A DNA stretch of 64,000 bases, taken from positions 62,001-126,000 of the forward strand of contig PANA01000004.1 of assembly GCA_002708265.1 (NCBI GenBank), in the 5' to 3' direction. Below the pieces are notes generated by a model. The model was not told where the DNA came from, searched no databases, and was given only the letters and a program-made list of their open reading frames with translations. Shown here in pieces: positions 36,548 to 45,078 of the stretch. A program made the position numbers and the translations under genes. Position 1 is the stretch's first letter. Every line of letters starts with the position of its first letter. The stretch is from Legionellales bacterium. GTDB taxonomy: Bacteria > Pseudomonadota > Gammaproteobacteria > Berkiellales > Berkiellaceae.

Positions 36548-37480
36548 ATGCTGGTGGAACTGATTGTAGCAGGTGGTTGCTTTTGGTGTGTAGAGTCTGA
36601 TTTTGAAAAGATTAAAGGCGTTAGTGAAGTCGTATCTGGATATACAGGTGGATCTTTAGAAAACCCGACCTATGAGAACCATAATGGCCACAGAGAGGCC
36701 GTTAAAATTATCTATAATCCAGAAGAAGTCGACTTGAAATACTTAATTGAGTATTACTTTAAGCATGTTGATTACGAAGATCCTGATGGGCAGTTTTGTG
36801 ATCGCGGATTTGCATATTCGCCAGCTATTTATGTAAAGAATGATCAAATGCTTGAGTTGGTCAAATCTCTTTCTCCTCCAACGTCCAAAGTTGAAATTTT
36901 GCCGGAAAAAATATTTTGGGATGCTGAAGATTACCACCAAGATTATTATGAAAAGAATCCTATTCAATATCGTTTTTATCGATATCGGTGTGGACGAGAT
37001 GAGCGAGTTGCAGAGTTAGCTAAGTCTGAACGTTATCAATTTACGCCCCGAGGATATAGCGTAGAGCATTTGGACGATCTTCAATATGCAGTGACGCAAA
37101 ATGAAGATACTGAGCCTGCTTTCATGAGTGGAAACTATAATGATAATAAAGCAGTTGGAGTCTATGTTGATATTGTCTCAGGAGAAGTTTTGTATAGTTC
37201 CAAGGATAAATATGATAGTGGTACAGGATGGCCATCATTTACTAAAGCAGTTAGTGAGGATGTTGTGACATATCATGAAGATAATTCACTTTTTCAAACA
37301 AGAACAGAAGTGAGAAGCAAAGAGGCTGATAGCCATTTGGGTCATGTATTTGAAAATGATCGAACTAGTCCCAGTGGTACTAGACATTGTATTAACGGTG
37401 CGGCGTTGAAATTTATTCCTATTGAACAGATGAAAAAAGACAAACGGTATCAGAAATGGGTCGATTATTTATCAGATTAA
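36548..37480 (+). CDS. msrAB: Bifunctional methionine sulfoxide reductase MsrA/MsrB
   Basis: Repairs both S- and R-methionine sulfoxide in oxidised proteins. 310 aa from ATG 36548, with GGAG seven bases upstream; a longer open frame from a TTG is not needed. The MsrA domain comes first (GGCFWC catalytic motif near residue 10, GYTGG, YHQDYY), then MsrB from about residue 190 (GTGWPSF, HLGHVF, RHCINGAALKF with the catalytic Cys). The zinc-binding CxxC pairs of many MsrB proteins are not seen. No signal peptide, so it is cytoplasmic. Confidence 0.95.
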   Translation: MLVELIVAGGCFWCVESDFEKIKGVSEVVSGYTGGSLENPTYENHNGHREAVKIIYNPEEVDLKYLIEYYFKHVDYEDPDGQFCDRGFAYSPAIYVKNDQMLELVKSLSPPTSKVEILPEKIFWDAEDYHQDYYEKNPIQYRFYRYRCGRDERVAELAKSERYQFTPRGYSVEHLDDLQYAVTQNEDTEPAFMSGNYNDNKAVGVYVDIVSGEVLYSSKDKYDSGTGWPSFTKAVSEDVVTYHEDNSLFQTRTEVRSKEADSHLGHVFENDRTSPSGTRHCINGAALKFIPIEQMKKDKRYQKWVDYLSD

Positions 37481-37511
37481 GTTCCATTTTTCCAGTTAAA
37501 TAAGGGTATAT

Positions 37512-38162
37512 ATGTCCATAAGCGAAAGTTCAGACAAGCTTATTTCAGAAGCGTGTGAGCGTAATAAAGCGCCTATCTATGAAGTGCTCCTTAAAGTCCT
37601 GCCTGAAAAGACACGAGTTTTGGAAGTTGCTAGTGGCTCAGGGCAACACGCCGATTACTTTACAGCTCAACAGCCTGGCTGGGTATGGCAGCCAACAGAT
37701 ATATCTAAAGAAAATCTGAAAAGTATCGAAGTGTATCAAGCCGAAGCTAAAAGGCCTAACTTTCTTGCTCCAAAAAAACTTTCAGTACTAGATGATAAGG
37801 TTGAGATTGGTGAGTTTGAGGTGGCTTTTTGTTCAAACTTAATCCATATAGCGCCTTGGTCATGTTGCGTTGGGATGTTCAGGTTTTTAGAAAAGGTTAT
37901 AGCCACAGGAGGCGTCATCGTTCTGTATGGACCCTTTTTTGAGGAGGGCGTTAATCCATCAGAAAGTAATCTTTTATTCGACCAGTCTTTAAAAGAGAGA
38001 GATAGTCGATGGGGAATCCGCTCGCTTAAAGAAGTAAAGTTTGCAGCTGCTGAATGTGGGTTCGAGCTTAAACTGCGTCAGCAGATGCCCGCTCACAACT
38101 TAACATTGGTTTTTATGAAAACTAATGCAAAACCAAAAGCATCAATTGAGTCCTCAAAATAG
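37512..38162 (+). CDS. DUF938-type class I SAM-dependent methyltransferase
   Basis: 216 aa. SAM-binding motif I is VLEVASGSGQHADYF, followed by QPTDIS, then FCSNLIHIAPW and YGPFFEEG, the fingerprint of DUF938. Substrate unknown. It is 31 bases downstream of msrAB in the same direction with no terminator between, so the two are probably co-transcribed, and a terminator follows. Confidence 0.85.
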   Translation: MSISESSDKLISEACERNKAPIYEVLLKVLPEKTRVLEVASGSGQHADYFTAQQPGWVWQPTDISKENLKSIEVYQAEAKRPNFLAPKKLSVLDDKVEIGEFEVAFCSNLIHIAPWSCCVGMFRFLEKVIATGGVIVLYGPFFEEGVNPSESNLLFDQSLKERDSRWGIRSLKEVKFAAAECGFELKLRQQMPAHNLTLVFMKTNAKPKASIESSK

Positions 38163-38186
38163 AATAAATGCAGTTGCACGCTTTAT

Positions 38187-38213
38187 AAAAAGAGTCGTGT
38201 AGCTGCTCTTTTT
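38187..38213 (+). terminator. Rho-independent terminator
   Basis: AAAAAGAG and CTCTTTTT around an 11-base loop, 25 bases after the methyltransferase gene. Confidence 0.75.
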
Positions 38214-38268
38214 CTTATGGGCGTGTTAGCAAAATCTCAATAGTACTACCAAGAAAGACTGAGCAAGC

Positions 38269-38330
38269 TTGCTTAATAAGGTTATTCAACTGTATAATAC
38301 CCTCTAATATCGTTTAAGCTGTTGAGGGTA
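38269..38330 (+). promoter_or_regulatory. Candidate promoter with flanking inverted repeat
   Basis: TATAAT at 38293-38298 with TTGCTT 18 bases upstream. A perfect 7-bp inverted repeat, TACCCTC (38298-38304) and GAGGGTA (38324-38330), straddles the expected transcription start. The right arm includes the ribosome site GAGGG of the next gene. An operator is the simplest reading. Confidence 0.5.
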
Positions 38331-38334
38331 CACC

Positions 38335-39450
38335 ATGTTTCCAAGAGAGAAATTAGAGGGTCTTACTTCTTCAAGGGACCAGGAAGAGGCTTTTCATTAT
38401 ACCGGCAATTCTACTCCTGAGGTTATGATGAGCCCTGCCGAAGAAAGGGTTTTAGCCTTGCGGCAAGAGGCACAGTCGGATAGAGAGCTTGAGCTTGCAA
38501 GGCGGTATGAAAGTCTAAGAAAAGCTTTTGTACAGCGCCGCTCTCAATCCCAAAGATGTTTAATGACCAGTGTTGATGCGCATGCTGTTTTGCATCCAGG
38601 GGATAAGTTCATTTTATCTGAATTGGCTAGAGTGAAAGAAGAGCGTCCTGTTGGACTCATGGCTGAAGACGATAGTGCGTCCTACAGTAACCCTTCAAGC
38701 ACCATAATGGCGCTGTGGCGCTCTGACATCGTAGCAAGACAATCCTCTGAAGCAAATGTGTTTGGATCGTCAGGAAGCCTGTGTGTTTCTAGTGAGCACC
38801 AGCACATTGATATAGCAGTACAAGATGCGCGGGATTACAACCCAGATTTCTTAGCTTCATTTGGTGCCCACATATACCCTATTGACGAAGAAACCACACT
38901 GCCACCTAATGGCCACTTCGATAACTTATACCTTGTAGAATATGAGTTTGGTCAAGAGTATATCGACAAATATGTCTTTAATGAGTCAAAAGGGGGTGGG
39001 CTTTTTGTTGAAACCCATGACTTTCCGCATGTATTCATGCCAATGTCGCCGAAGTGTTCAGGTGGGTTAATATTGGGTAAAAAACGCAAAGATCTCTCTG
39101 ACGAAGCAATCGAATTTATTGGGGTTGATATACCATTTGGTTATGCTCTGTTTTTAGATGCTAACGCTATCCATGGGGATTCATTTTTCAAGGGTAACTA
39201 TAGCATTGCATTAACAGAAGAGCTTCCTGCGGACACAGTAATTTTTAAACATGTGCGAGATAGTGAAGAAATGAGATGCCTTAAAGCAAATAAACTTCTA
39301 ACAGGAGAACTAAAGTTCCAGCCTTTAAAGCAGCATAGAGTAAATCGACATTGGGATGCTGTTGAAAATTCAAGGATAAAGAAAATTAAAAAGAAATCAG
39401 AAAAGCTGTCTGTTGGTATACTTAGTGTTGGAAAGAGGCGTGCTCCCTAA
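38335..39450 (+). CDS. Orphan protein, 371 aa, with possible double-stranded beta-helix domain
   Basis: Not recognised. Residues 1-80 are charged and helical; residues 130-320 look beta-rich and globular; the end is lysine-rich (KKIKKKSEKL). The segments ETHDFPHVF, then PFGYALFLDANAIHGDSF and YSIALTEEL, resemble the His-x-Asp and distal-His strands of cupin/2-oxoglutarate dioxygenase folds, but I cannot align the whole motif set. No signal peptide or membrane helix. It is well expressed by appearance: TATAAT box, GAGGG site. An effector or tailoring oxygenase are guesses. Confidence 0.6.
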   Translation: MFPREKLEGLTSSRDQEEAFHYTGNSTPEVMMSPAEERVLALRQEAQSDRELELARRYESLRKAFVQRRSQSQRCLMTSVDAHAVLHPGDKFILSELARVKEERPVGLMAEDDSASYSNPSSTIMALWRSDIVARQSSEANVFGSSGSLCVSSEHQHIDIAVQDARDYNPDFLASFGAHIYPIDEETTLPPNGHFDNLYLVEYEFGQEYIDKYVFNESKGGGLFVETHDFPHVFMPMSPKCSGGLILGKKRKDLSDEAIEFIGVDIPFGYALFLDANAIHGDSFFKGNYSIALTEELPADTVIFKHVRDSEEMRCLKANKLLTGELKFQPLKQHRVNRHWDAVENSRIKKIKKKSEKLSVGILSVGKRRAP

Positions 39451-39828
39451 GAATTGAAGCGCTATTAACTGATGCTCTCCTTATGGACTGACCAGCGATA
39501 TAGGGGTTAGTAGTAGGGGGAACTCTATGTTTAAAAAAAGAAGCAATAATTAAGGAATTTAGATATACATCTGGTAGCCAATAGTATATTATCTGACTCA
39601 CGTATTCATACCTCCCAATATTTCATCAGTTTTGATATGAATTTTGGCTGAACCCGTCGGTATATCATCGTGGTTATATATGAATATCGATAAAACGTCG
39701 CCTGCAACTTACCCGGAGAAGGGTGGATCTAAACGACAAAACGAGCACGGTTGGTGCTATCTAAAAGTAGATCTCAGGCAAAGCCATAACAATATATAGA
39801 TTGACCTCTATTCAAAAACGGTGAAAAT
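39451..39828. other. Long upstream region of the DEAD-box helicase gene
   Basis: 378 bases with no recognised gene. A 39-codon frame runs from ATG 39680 to a stop at 39799 (MNIDKTSPATYPEKGGSKRQ at its start), ending 29 bases before the helicase ATG. It could be a leader or small protein, but has no good ribosome site. Long leaders are common before cold-induced helicase genes; I see no defined element here. Confidence 0.35.
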
Positions 39829-41703
39829 ATGAATACCTTTAAGCAATTCGACTTGTCCGAAAGTACCCAGCTATGCCTAGAAAAACTTAAATTTACTGAA
39901 CCAACTGAGATTCAAGGAAAAACCTTGCCCTTAGCGCTCAGTGGGCAAAGCATTTTAGGTTTGTCCCAAACTGGTACCGGAAAAACATTAGCTTTCGGAA
40001 TACCTTTAATTGAAAAGCTCTTAAAATCAGACAAGAGTAAAGCAATTGTTATTACCCCAACAAGAGAGCTTGCCAAACAGGTGCTGCAGGCGTTAAGTCA
40101 ATTAATTGACGATAATCAAAATATGCGTTCTGTTTTGTTAGTTGGGGGCGATAATATTGTTAAGCAATTAAGCCGTCTAAAACGCAAACATCGTATAGTG
40201 GTTGGAACCCCCGGGCGTATCAATGATCACCTAAACCGAAAAACACTTTCTCTTAAAGATGTTGAGTATGTTGTTTTAGACGAAGCAGACAGAATGTTAG
40301 ATATTGGCTTTTCTGTACAGATTGACCAAATTCTTGAAACAGTTCCTAAAGATGCTCAGACATTACTATTTTCTGCAACAATGCCTAAGAGCGTTTTAAA
40401 GCTGACTGAAAAATATCTTAAAGATGCTCAAACTGTAAAAGTAGAAAGTAAAGGTTTGATTGTTGATAAAATTCAGCAAGAAATTCGTCGCATTCCTGAT
40501 GAAAATAAAAAAAATAACCTAATTGATGAAATTGGTAGACGAACAGGATCAATATTAGTTTTCGTTAAAACTAAAAGAAGAGCAGACAAGCTTGAGTACG
40601 ATCTTAAGAAAGCCACATCTGAGAAAGCTGTCGCAATTCATGGTGATGTTCGACAAAACAAACGTGAAAGAATCATTAGAGATTTTAGAAATGACAAGTT
40701 TCGAGTTTTGATTGCAACAGATATTGCTGCAAGGGGATTAGATGTTCCTCATATTGAACACGTCATAAACTATGATTTACCAACTTCACCTGAAGACTAT
40801 GTACACCGAATCGGCAGAACTGGGAGAGCAGGCAGGGAAGGAAGTGCTTTATGTTATATATCTCCAAATGACGAGCATCTCTGGCATGCTATTCAAGTAA
40901 TGTTAGATCCTAGCAAGAAGAGTCATGGTAGAGCCGGTGGCCACCGTTCTAAACCGCCAAGAAATAAAAACAAAGTAAACTTTGAAAGAAGAAAACGTAG
41001 CTCAGAAGATAAAAGCAATCGTGGCGGACAGTTTTCAAGAGGTAACGGTGGTGGCTTCAGAAAAGACCGTCAGGATGGCGGAAGATCGGAAGGTCAGTTT
41101 TCAAGAGGTAACGGTGCTGGCTTCAGAAAAGACCGTCAGGATGGCGGAAGATCGGAAGGCCAGTTTTCAAGAGGCAACGGTGCTGGCTTCAGAAAAGACC
41201 GCCAAGAAGGCGGAAGATCGGAAGGTCGGTTTTCAAGAGGCAACGGTGGTGGCTTCAGAAAAGACCGTCAAGAAGGCGCAAGATCGGAAGGCCAGTTCTC
41301 AAGAGGCAATGGTGGTGGCTTCAGAAAAGACCGTCAAGAAGGCGGAAGATCGGAAGGCCAGTTTTCAAGAGGTAACGGTGGTGCCCTTAGAAAAGACCGT
41401 CAAGAAGGCGGAAGATCGGAAGGTCAATCTCGAGCGAATTCGGGACGTAGACCTATGCGCTCACGTTCTGAACAGTCACAAGGTGGTGAGCGTCGACAAT
41501 TTTCAGGGAAGCCAGGCGGAAGTCCTTTTCGAGGTCAACGCGCACAATCTTCTTCCTCCAAAAGAAGTGAAGGCTCAGCTACGTCACGCGCTAAGGGTGG
41601 AAAGAAGTTAGTGTTGAAAAAAGGTGCATTCAACAAACCGGCTAAAGCAGGTCGTCCATCAAACAAACAAAGAACAAATTCATCTTTCAGTCGCGATAGA
41701 TAG
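39829..41703 (+). CDS. DEAD-box RNA helicase with repeat-rich basic C-terminus
   Basis: ATP-dependent RNA helicase, probably in ribosome assembly or RNA decay. 624 aa. Core motifs in order: Q motif (FTEPTEIQ), SQTGTGKT, PTREL, GTPGR, LDEADRM, SAT, then the second RecA domain with ATDIAARGLD and HRIGRTGR. From about residue 365 the tail is basic and disordered. Residues 400-531 are six copies of a 22-residue unit with FSRGNGGGFRKDRQ, followed by further Arg/Gly/Ser-rich sequence. Closest to the RhlE/DeaD group by core; the subfamily is not certain. It is followed by a strong hairpin. Confidence 0.92.
   Translation: MNTFKQFDLSESTQLCLEKLKFTEPTEIQGKTLPLALSGQSILGLSQTGTGKTLAFGIPLIEKLLKSDKSKAIVITPTRELAKQVLQALSQLIDDNQNMRSVLLVGGDNIVKQLSRLKRKHRIVVGTPGRINDHLNRKTLSLKDVEYVVLDEADRMLDIGFSVQIDQILETVPKDAQTLLFSATMPKSVLKLTEKYLKDAQTVKVESKGLIVDKIQQEIRRIPDENKKNNLIDEIGRRTGSILVFVKTKRRADKLEYDLKKATSEKAVAIHGDVRQNKRERIIRDFRNDKFRVLIATDIAARGLDVPHIEHVINYDLPTSPEDYVHRIGRTGRAGREGSALCYISPNDEHLWHAIQVMLDPSKKSHGRAGGHRSKPPRNKNKVNFERRKRSSEDKSNRGGQFSRGNGGGFRKDRQDGGRSEGQFSRGNGAGFRKDRQDGGRSEGQFSRGNGAGFRKDRQEGGRSEGRFSRGNGGGFRKDRQEGARSEGQFSRGNGGGFRKDRQEGGRSEGQFSRGNGGALRKDRQEGGRSEGQSRANSGRRPMRSRSEQSQGGERRQFSGKPGGSPFRGQRAQSSSSKRSEGSATSRAKGGKKLVLKKGAFNKPAKAGRPSNKQRTNSSFSRDR
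41026..41421 (+). repeat. Six tandem 66-bp coding repeats
   Basis: Six in-frame, near-identical 66-base units inside the helicase gene, each encoding one 22-residue segment starting G-Q/R-FSRGNG. Units differ by a few substitutions (GGF, AGF or GAL; RQD or RQE; GGRSE or GARSE). A seventh unit breaks off after GQS. No base is gained or lost between units, so the frame is kept. Another frame is open for 209 codons across the array only because of the repetition. Confidence 0.95.
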
Positions 41704-41710
41704 AAGTTTG

Positions 41711-41741
41711 TATGGGCTACGCATAAAGTGCGTAGCCCATA
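41711..41741. terminator. Perfect 13-bp hairpin between convergent genes
   Basis: Arms TATGGGCTACGCA and TGCGTAGCCCATA around the loop TAAAG, eight bases after the helicase stop. There is no T run on either side, so it may end or stabilise transcripts rather than act as a textbook intrinsic terminator. Confidence 0.65.
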
Positions 41742-41748
41742 TTCAACC

Positions 41749-42627
41749 TTATCCTTTAATAAAATCCTTAATCGCTGGAAAAAATATTTCTGGTGCATCC
41801 TTTTCAACAGAGTGATCTGAATTCTCAAACTTTAGATATACACTATCCGGTATTCCAGAAGCTATTTCTTCAGAGTGAATAGGATCAGTTATCCAATCCT
41901 CTGCGCCAACAGCAACTAATGTTGGGCACTGAATTTTGTGTAGCTGAGGTCTATAATCAAAGTGATTAAATTTTTTTGAAAATCCTTCATTGAGGGATTC
42001 ACAGGAAAATCGATGCTTGATTTTTTTGCCAGCAGGACATTCGACTGAGTTGCGCACTTTCCACGAGTATAATGAGGCAGTTATTTCAAAAAAAGCATCT
42101 GCTTCGTCATCACTTTTCACAGAACCATTCCATAGCGCCTCACATACTCGTTTTTGATCTTCTGTGCCTCTTAAAGATAAATTTTTCTTTGCGGTTTCGA
42201 GAAAGTGATAGCTAGGTGCTCCTGCTACAACTATTAACTTATCAACCAGAGCTGGGTATCTAAGTGCGAGGCCTAAGGAACAGATGGCACCATAAGATTT
42301 ACCTAAGACGATAGTTTCTTTGCAGTCCATATGCTGAATAATATGGGCAAGATCATCAATATAGTTGTCCATGCTGTAAGATGATTGAGGTCCAGTGTCA
42401 CTAAGTCCACATCCTCTAGGGTCGTAGTAAGCTACATTAGCGACCTCTATCAAGCAATCATAAGCTTGATAAAATGAATGGTTAGCTCCAGGTCCGCCTG
42501 GCAGGATAAAAACAAACGGTCGCTCTGTGTTATTGGAGTCATCTTTAGTGAGAACTCGCACACGAAGTGTTGTTTCAGGTTCATCACCACGCTGAGCTAT
42601 AGAAAACTCTCTTATCTGGTCATTCAT
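41749..42627 (-). CDS. Alpha/beta hydrolase, proline-iminopeptidase-like
   Basis: 292 aa from ATG 42627 (a TTG four codons upstream is the only extension). LPGGPGANH gives the oxyanion-hole HGGPG-type motif. YDPRGCGLSD precedes the nucleophile elbow GKSYGA, and Asp in GAEDWITDP and His in NSDHSVEKDAP complete the triad. This is the peptidase S33 pattern; actual substrate may be a small ester, amide or N-terminal proline peptide. Convergent with the helicase gene. Confidence 0.83.
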   Translation of the reverse strand: MNDQIREFSIAQRGDEPETTLRVRVLTKDDSNNTERPFVFILPGGPGANHSFYQAYDCLIEVANVAYYDPRGCGLSDTGPQSSYSMDNYIDDLAHIIQHMDCKETIVLGKSYGAICSLGLALRYPALVDKLIVVAGAPSYHFLETAKKNLSLRGTEDQKRVCEALWNGSVKSDDEADAFFEITASLYSWKVRNSVECPAGKKIKHRFSCESLNEGFSKKFNHFDYRPQLHKIQCPTLVAVGAEDWITDPIHSEEIASGIPDSVYLKFENSDHSVEKDAPEIFFPAIKDFIKG

Positions 42628-42762
42628 TATAATATCCAATGATTTTGATTTGGGCTGCGTGATAGTAGCACAAATTAATTTGTCTTTACTGATTGGTTTG
42701 AAAGGGTTTTGACTAACTACAGATTAGTTATGTTCGAATTCATTTTTTATTAATTATGCTAG

Positions 42763-43277
42763 ATCTTTTTCTTATCGTTCGAGATAAAACCAAAAGATCA
42801 GAGTCGAAATTTTAAGGAAAATTATTATCCAATTTTATTTGTTTCAAAAGATTTTTCTGAACCTCAGAGGGCTAAATACTAGAAATCTGAAGGCGATATT
42901 TATGATTCTGATTGATTTTCATTAACTTCCAATCAAGTCATTGTTGAGCTCTATGGAGGTGTAAGGCATATCAATGCTTTAAAAATATCTAAGAAACCTC
43001 ATTGGGAACGTAGCCTGATATAAATTGTTGACGCTGTTGAAATGACTATGAAGGGACTTAAAGCAGATGTTCTTGAGGTAGAGTTTGTTACTTTTACTGA
43101 TAAAGAGCACTTAGAGATATACGATATAAATGGCTTTAGTGTTGATTATGATGTTTTACCTTCTATACGTGGATTTGAAAAAAGAGTCCTTTTAAAAGTG
43201 GTGTTAGTGAGTCAGTTTCTATATTGACACTTAATAATAATGGTGGAGAGTACTATATTGCTGGTATTTACTATTAA
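42763..43277 (+). pseudogene. Decayed gene of unknown family
   Basis: Read in one frame, this stretch gives continuous protein-like sequence interrupted by three stops (TAG 42880-42882, TGA 42913-42915, TAA 43021-43023). A one-base shift in an A run near 43194-43197 follows, after which the next frame continues for 26 codons to TAA at 43275-43277. Readable pieces include NQVIVELYGGVRHINALKIS, VEFVTFTDKEHLEIYDINGF and SILTLNNNGGEYYIAGIYY. The original start is not visible. I do not recognise the family. A 61-codon open piece (43042-43227) is part of this relic, not a gene in its own right. Confidence 0.55.
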
Positions 43278-43674
43278 TAGAAGATTTCTTTACTAACTAA
43301 TTAGGTTGCCTCATATAAGTACATTGAGGAGGCAGGGATTTAAAGATGAGCGATTTTTGCAGTGAATATTCAGTTGTTTTTTAAAATAGAATTTAATTTC
43401 TTATATAACTATTAAAACTATACCGTATTTTGAAGAGCTTTATATATGAGTCAATTTTCTGGGCGTGATATTATTTAGAAGGTAAGTATATAGAGAGTGC
43501 GGTGCAATAATTTTTAACATAATTGATTATCATTTTTATTAATAGTGGCTGTAATTTCAAAAGCTTTTTATCAATTAGAAAGCACAAAAAAGGTTAGTTT
43601 TTTTAAAATTTTATTTTTCTAATCTATACTTAAGTGAGTCTTTATAAATTTGTTCTTTAAATGGTTTGTATTTT
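43278..43674. other. Very AT-rich intergenic region
   Basis: About 400 bases of very low GC without a gene. It contains a bulged inverted repeat (TGCCTCA near 43307, TGAGGAGGCA at 43325-43334) just after the decayed gene, a candidate Fur site listed separately, and T- and A-rich tracts running up to the beta-barrel gene. Confidence 0.5.
43519..43537 (+). promoter_or_regulatory. Weak candidate Fur box
   Basis: The core TGATTATCATT matches the centre of the Fur consensus TGATAATCATT at 10 of 11 positions, but the flanks match poorly (about 12 of 19 overall). It lies about 140 bases before the autotransporter-like gene. The AT-rich surroundings raise the chance of a random match. Confidence 0.25.
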
Positions 43675-45078
43675 ATGAATTACCTCTCCCCTCAAAGCAG
43701 AATTCTTCTTTCAGCCTTAGTTTTTTTTAGTGCCTCAACAGCTTATGCACACACAAACTCTATTGGTTATACCAGTAATGGTGGAGGTTCAGCGACATTT
43801 TGGTATGGTAACTGGCATGACATGACTAATTTTAATGAGGGTGAGGTTAGGTTACAAGGCGAAGGGGCTTTAAGTTATGATGTCACAAAAGAATTTGATC
43901 TATTGACTGGAACAGAGCCTGAAGGTTTAGTGCCTGGAGAAAATTACTTTGTGTCGAATGGCGTGGAATTAATCCCCTATACAGGTAATGTAACCGCTCA
44001 ACAATTGTCTTATAACTGGCAGGGGGCCACTTTTACAGGTTTGAGTGCAGGGACTTATACCTTTACATATATACCGATAGAGAACCCAACCCAGGACTGG
44101 GAGCCGGACGATGCTGTTATTTTAAGTAGTAGTATTACGCTGAGTAGTTCGTTTTTATCTGGGGGAACGGTCGTTGATTTAATTCCTAATGCTTATGCCT
44201 TAAAAGGGGCTTTTATTCTCCAGTCTTCGGCCCTTAAAAATGCCCTTGGTTATGATTGTACTGTTTTTGACGAAGAAGGTATTTGTGTGGCTGGGGCTGC
44301 TCGTTATACAAGTGTTAATAAGCCTGCTATGGGTAATGCTAGTGCTGTTTTAATTGGTGCGTACCAAATAAATAAAAATTTCCGTGCAGGTGTTTATTTA
44401 GATAAAAATAACAATCTTTTTAGACGGAAAACAGATGGTATTAGCACCTCCACTCGGCACCCTATGCGTGGTGCATTTGCTGTTTGGAAAGAAAATGAAG
44501 GAGAGAGTGGCTTAGAAGCGCGCTTATCTGTTGGTTATAGTAATATTAATGTTTCAACAACTCGAGATACGGGACTAAATACTGAAGCAGGTGGTGGTGT
44601 TTCTGAGCTCATTTCTAAAGGTGCTAAAGTTACATTCAATCATAAACAAAAACTTAATATGGTGGGTGGGAACATAAGCCCGCATATTGGTGCTCGTTAT
44701 ATTAAAACTACTCGTAATGCTTATACCGAAAATAAAGGAACAACTAGTCCATTGACGTATCCAGCTTTAGCTGAAGAAATGATGGTAGCTTTAGTAGGTG
44801 TGCAGGTTGATACCCAAATAGATGACTCTTTTCGTATTATGGGTTTATTGGGCGTAGAAACCGATTTAAAGTATAGCATTGATAGGTATGCAGCTTCCGG
44901 ACAATCACCAATCGATTTCAATAATGATATCAAGCATACTAGACCTTCAGTAGAGCTGGGAAGTACTTATGCGATAGATACTAGACAAACAATCGGCATC
45001 AAGCTTTCTTATGCTCAAGAAGCCTTTGAATCCTCATCATCTGCTATTGGTTTGTTAAGTTACCAGGTTGGATTTTAG
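43675..45078 (+). CDS. Autotransporter-like outer-membrane beta-barrel protein
   Basis: 467 aa from ATG 43675 (a TTG three codons upstream is the only extension; the ribosome site is weak). A signal peptide ends about ASTAYA. Residues up to about 190 are a small beta-rich, Gly/Thr/Asn-rich passenger-like region, with two Cys in GYDCTVFDEEGICVAG just after it. The last 260 residues show repeated amphipathic strands (AVLIGAYQI, FRAGVYLD, LEARLSVGYSNI, ISPHIGARYI, RIMGLLGVE) and end in VGF, fitting an autotransporter-type barrel. The passenger is very short for that family, so a different barrel family is possible. Unusually AT-rich. Confidence 0.7.
   Translation: MNYLSPQSRILLSALVFFSASTAYAHTNSIGYTSNGGGSATFWYGNWHDMTNFNEGEVRLQGEGALSYDVTKEFDLLTGTEPEGLVPGENYFVSNGVELIPYTGNVTAQQLSYNWQGATFTGLSAGTYTFTYIPIENPTQDWEPDDAVILSSSITLSSSFLSGGTVVDLIPNAYALKGAFILQSSALKNALGYDCTVFDEEGICVAGAARYTSVNKPAMGNASAVLIGAYQINKNFRAGVYLDKNNNLFRRKTDGISTSTRHPMRGAFAVWKENEGESGLEARLSVGYSNINVSTTRDTGLNTEAGGGVSELISKGAKVTFNHKQKLNMVGGNISPHIGARYIKTTRNAYTENKGTTSPLTYPALAEEMMVALVGVQVDTQIDDSFRIMGLLGVETDLKYSIDRYAASGQSPIDFNNDIKHTRPSVELGSTYAIDTRQTIGIKLSYAQEAFESSSSAIGLLSYQVGF

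Noticed and set aside
41026-41421. Repeat array as a CRISPR
   Set aside because: The units are directly tandem without spacers, are 66 bases long, and encode an in-frame protein repeat.
40982-41611. A 209-codon frame inside the helicase gene in another reading frame
   Set aside because: It is open only because a 66-base repeat with no stop in that frame is copied six times. The helicase frame explains the sequence fully and this frame has no independent signal.
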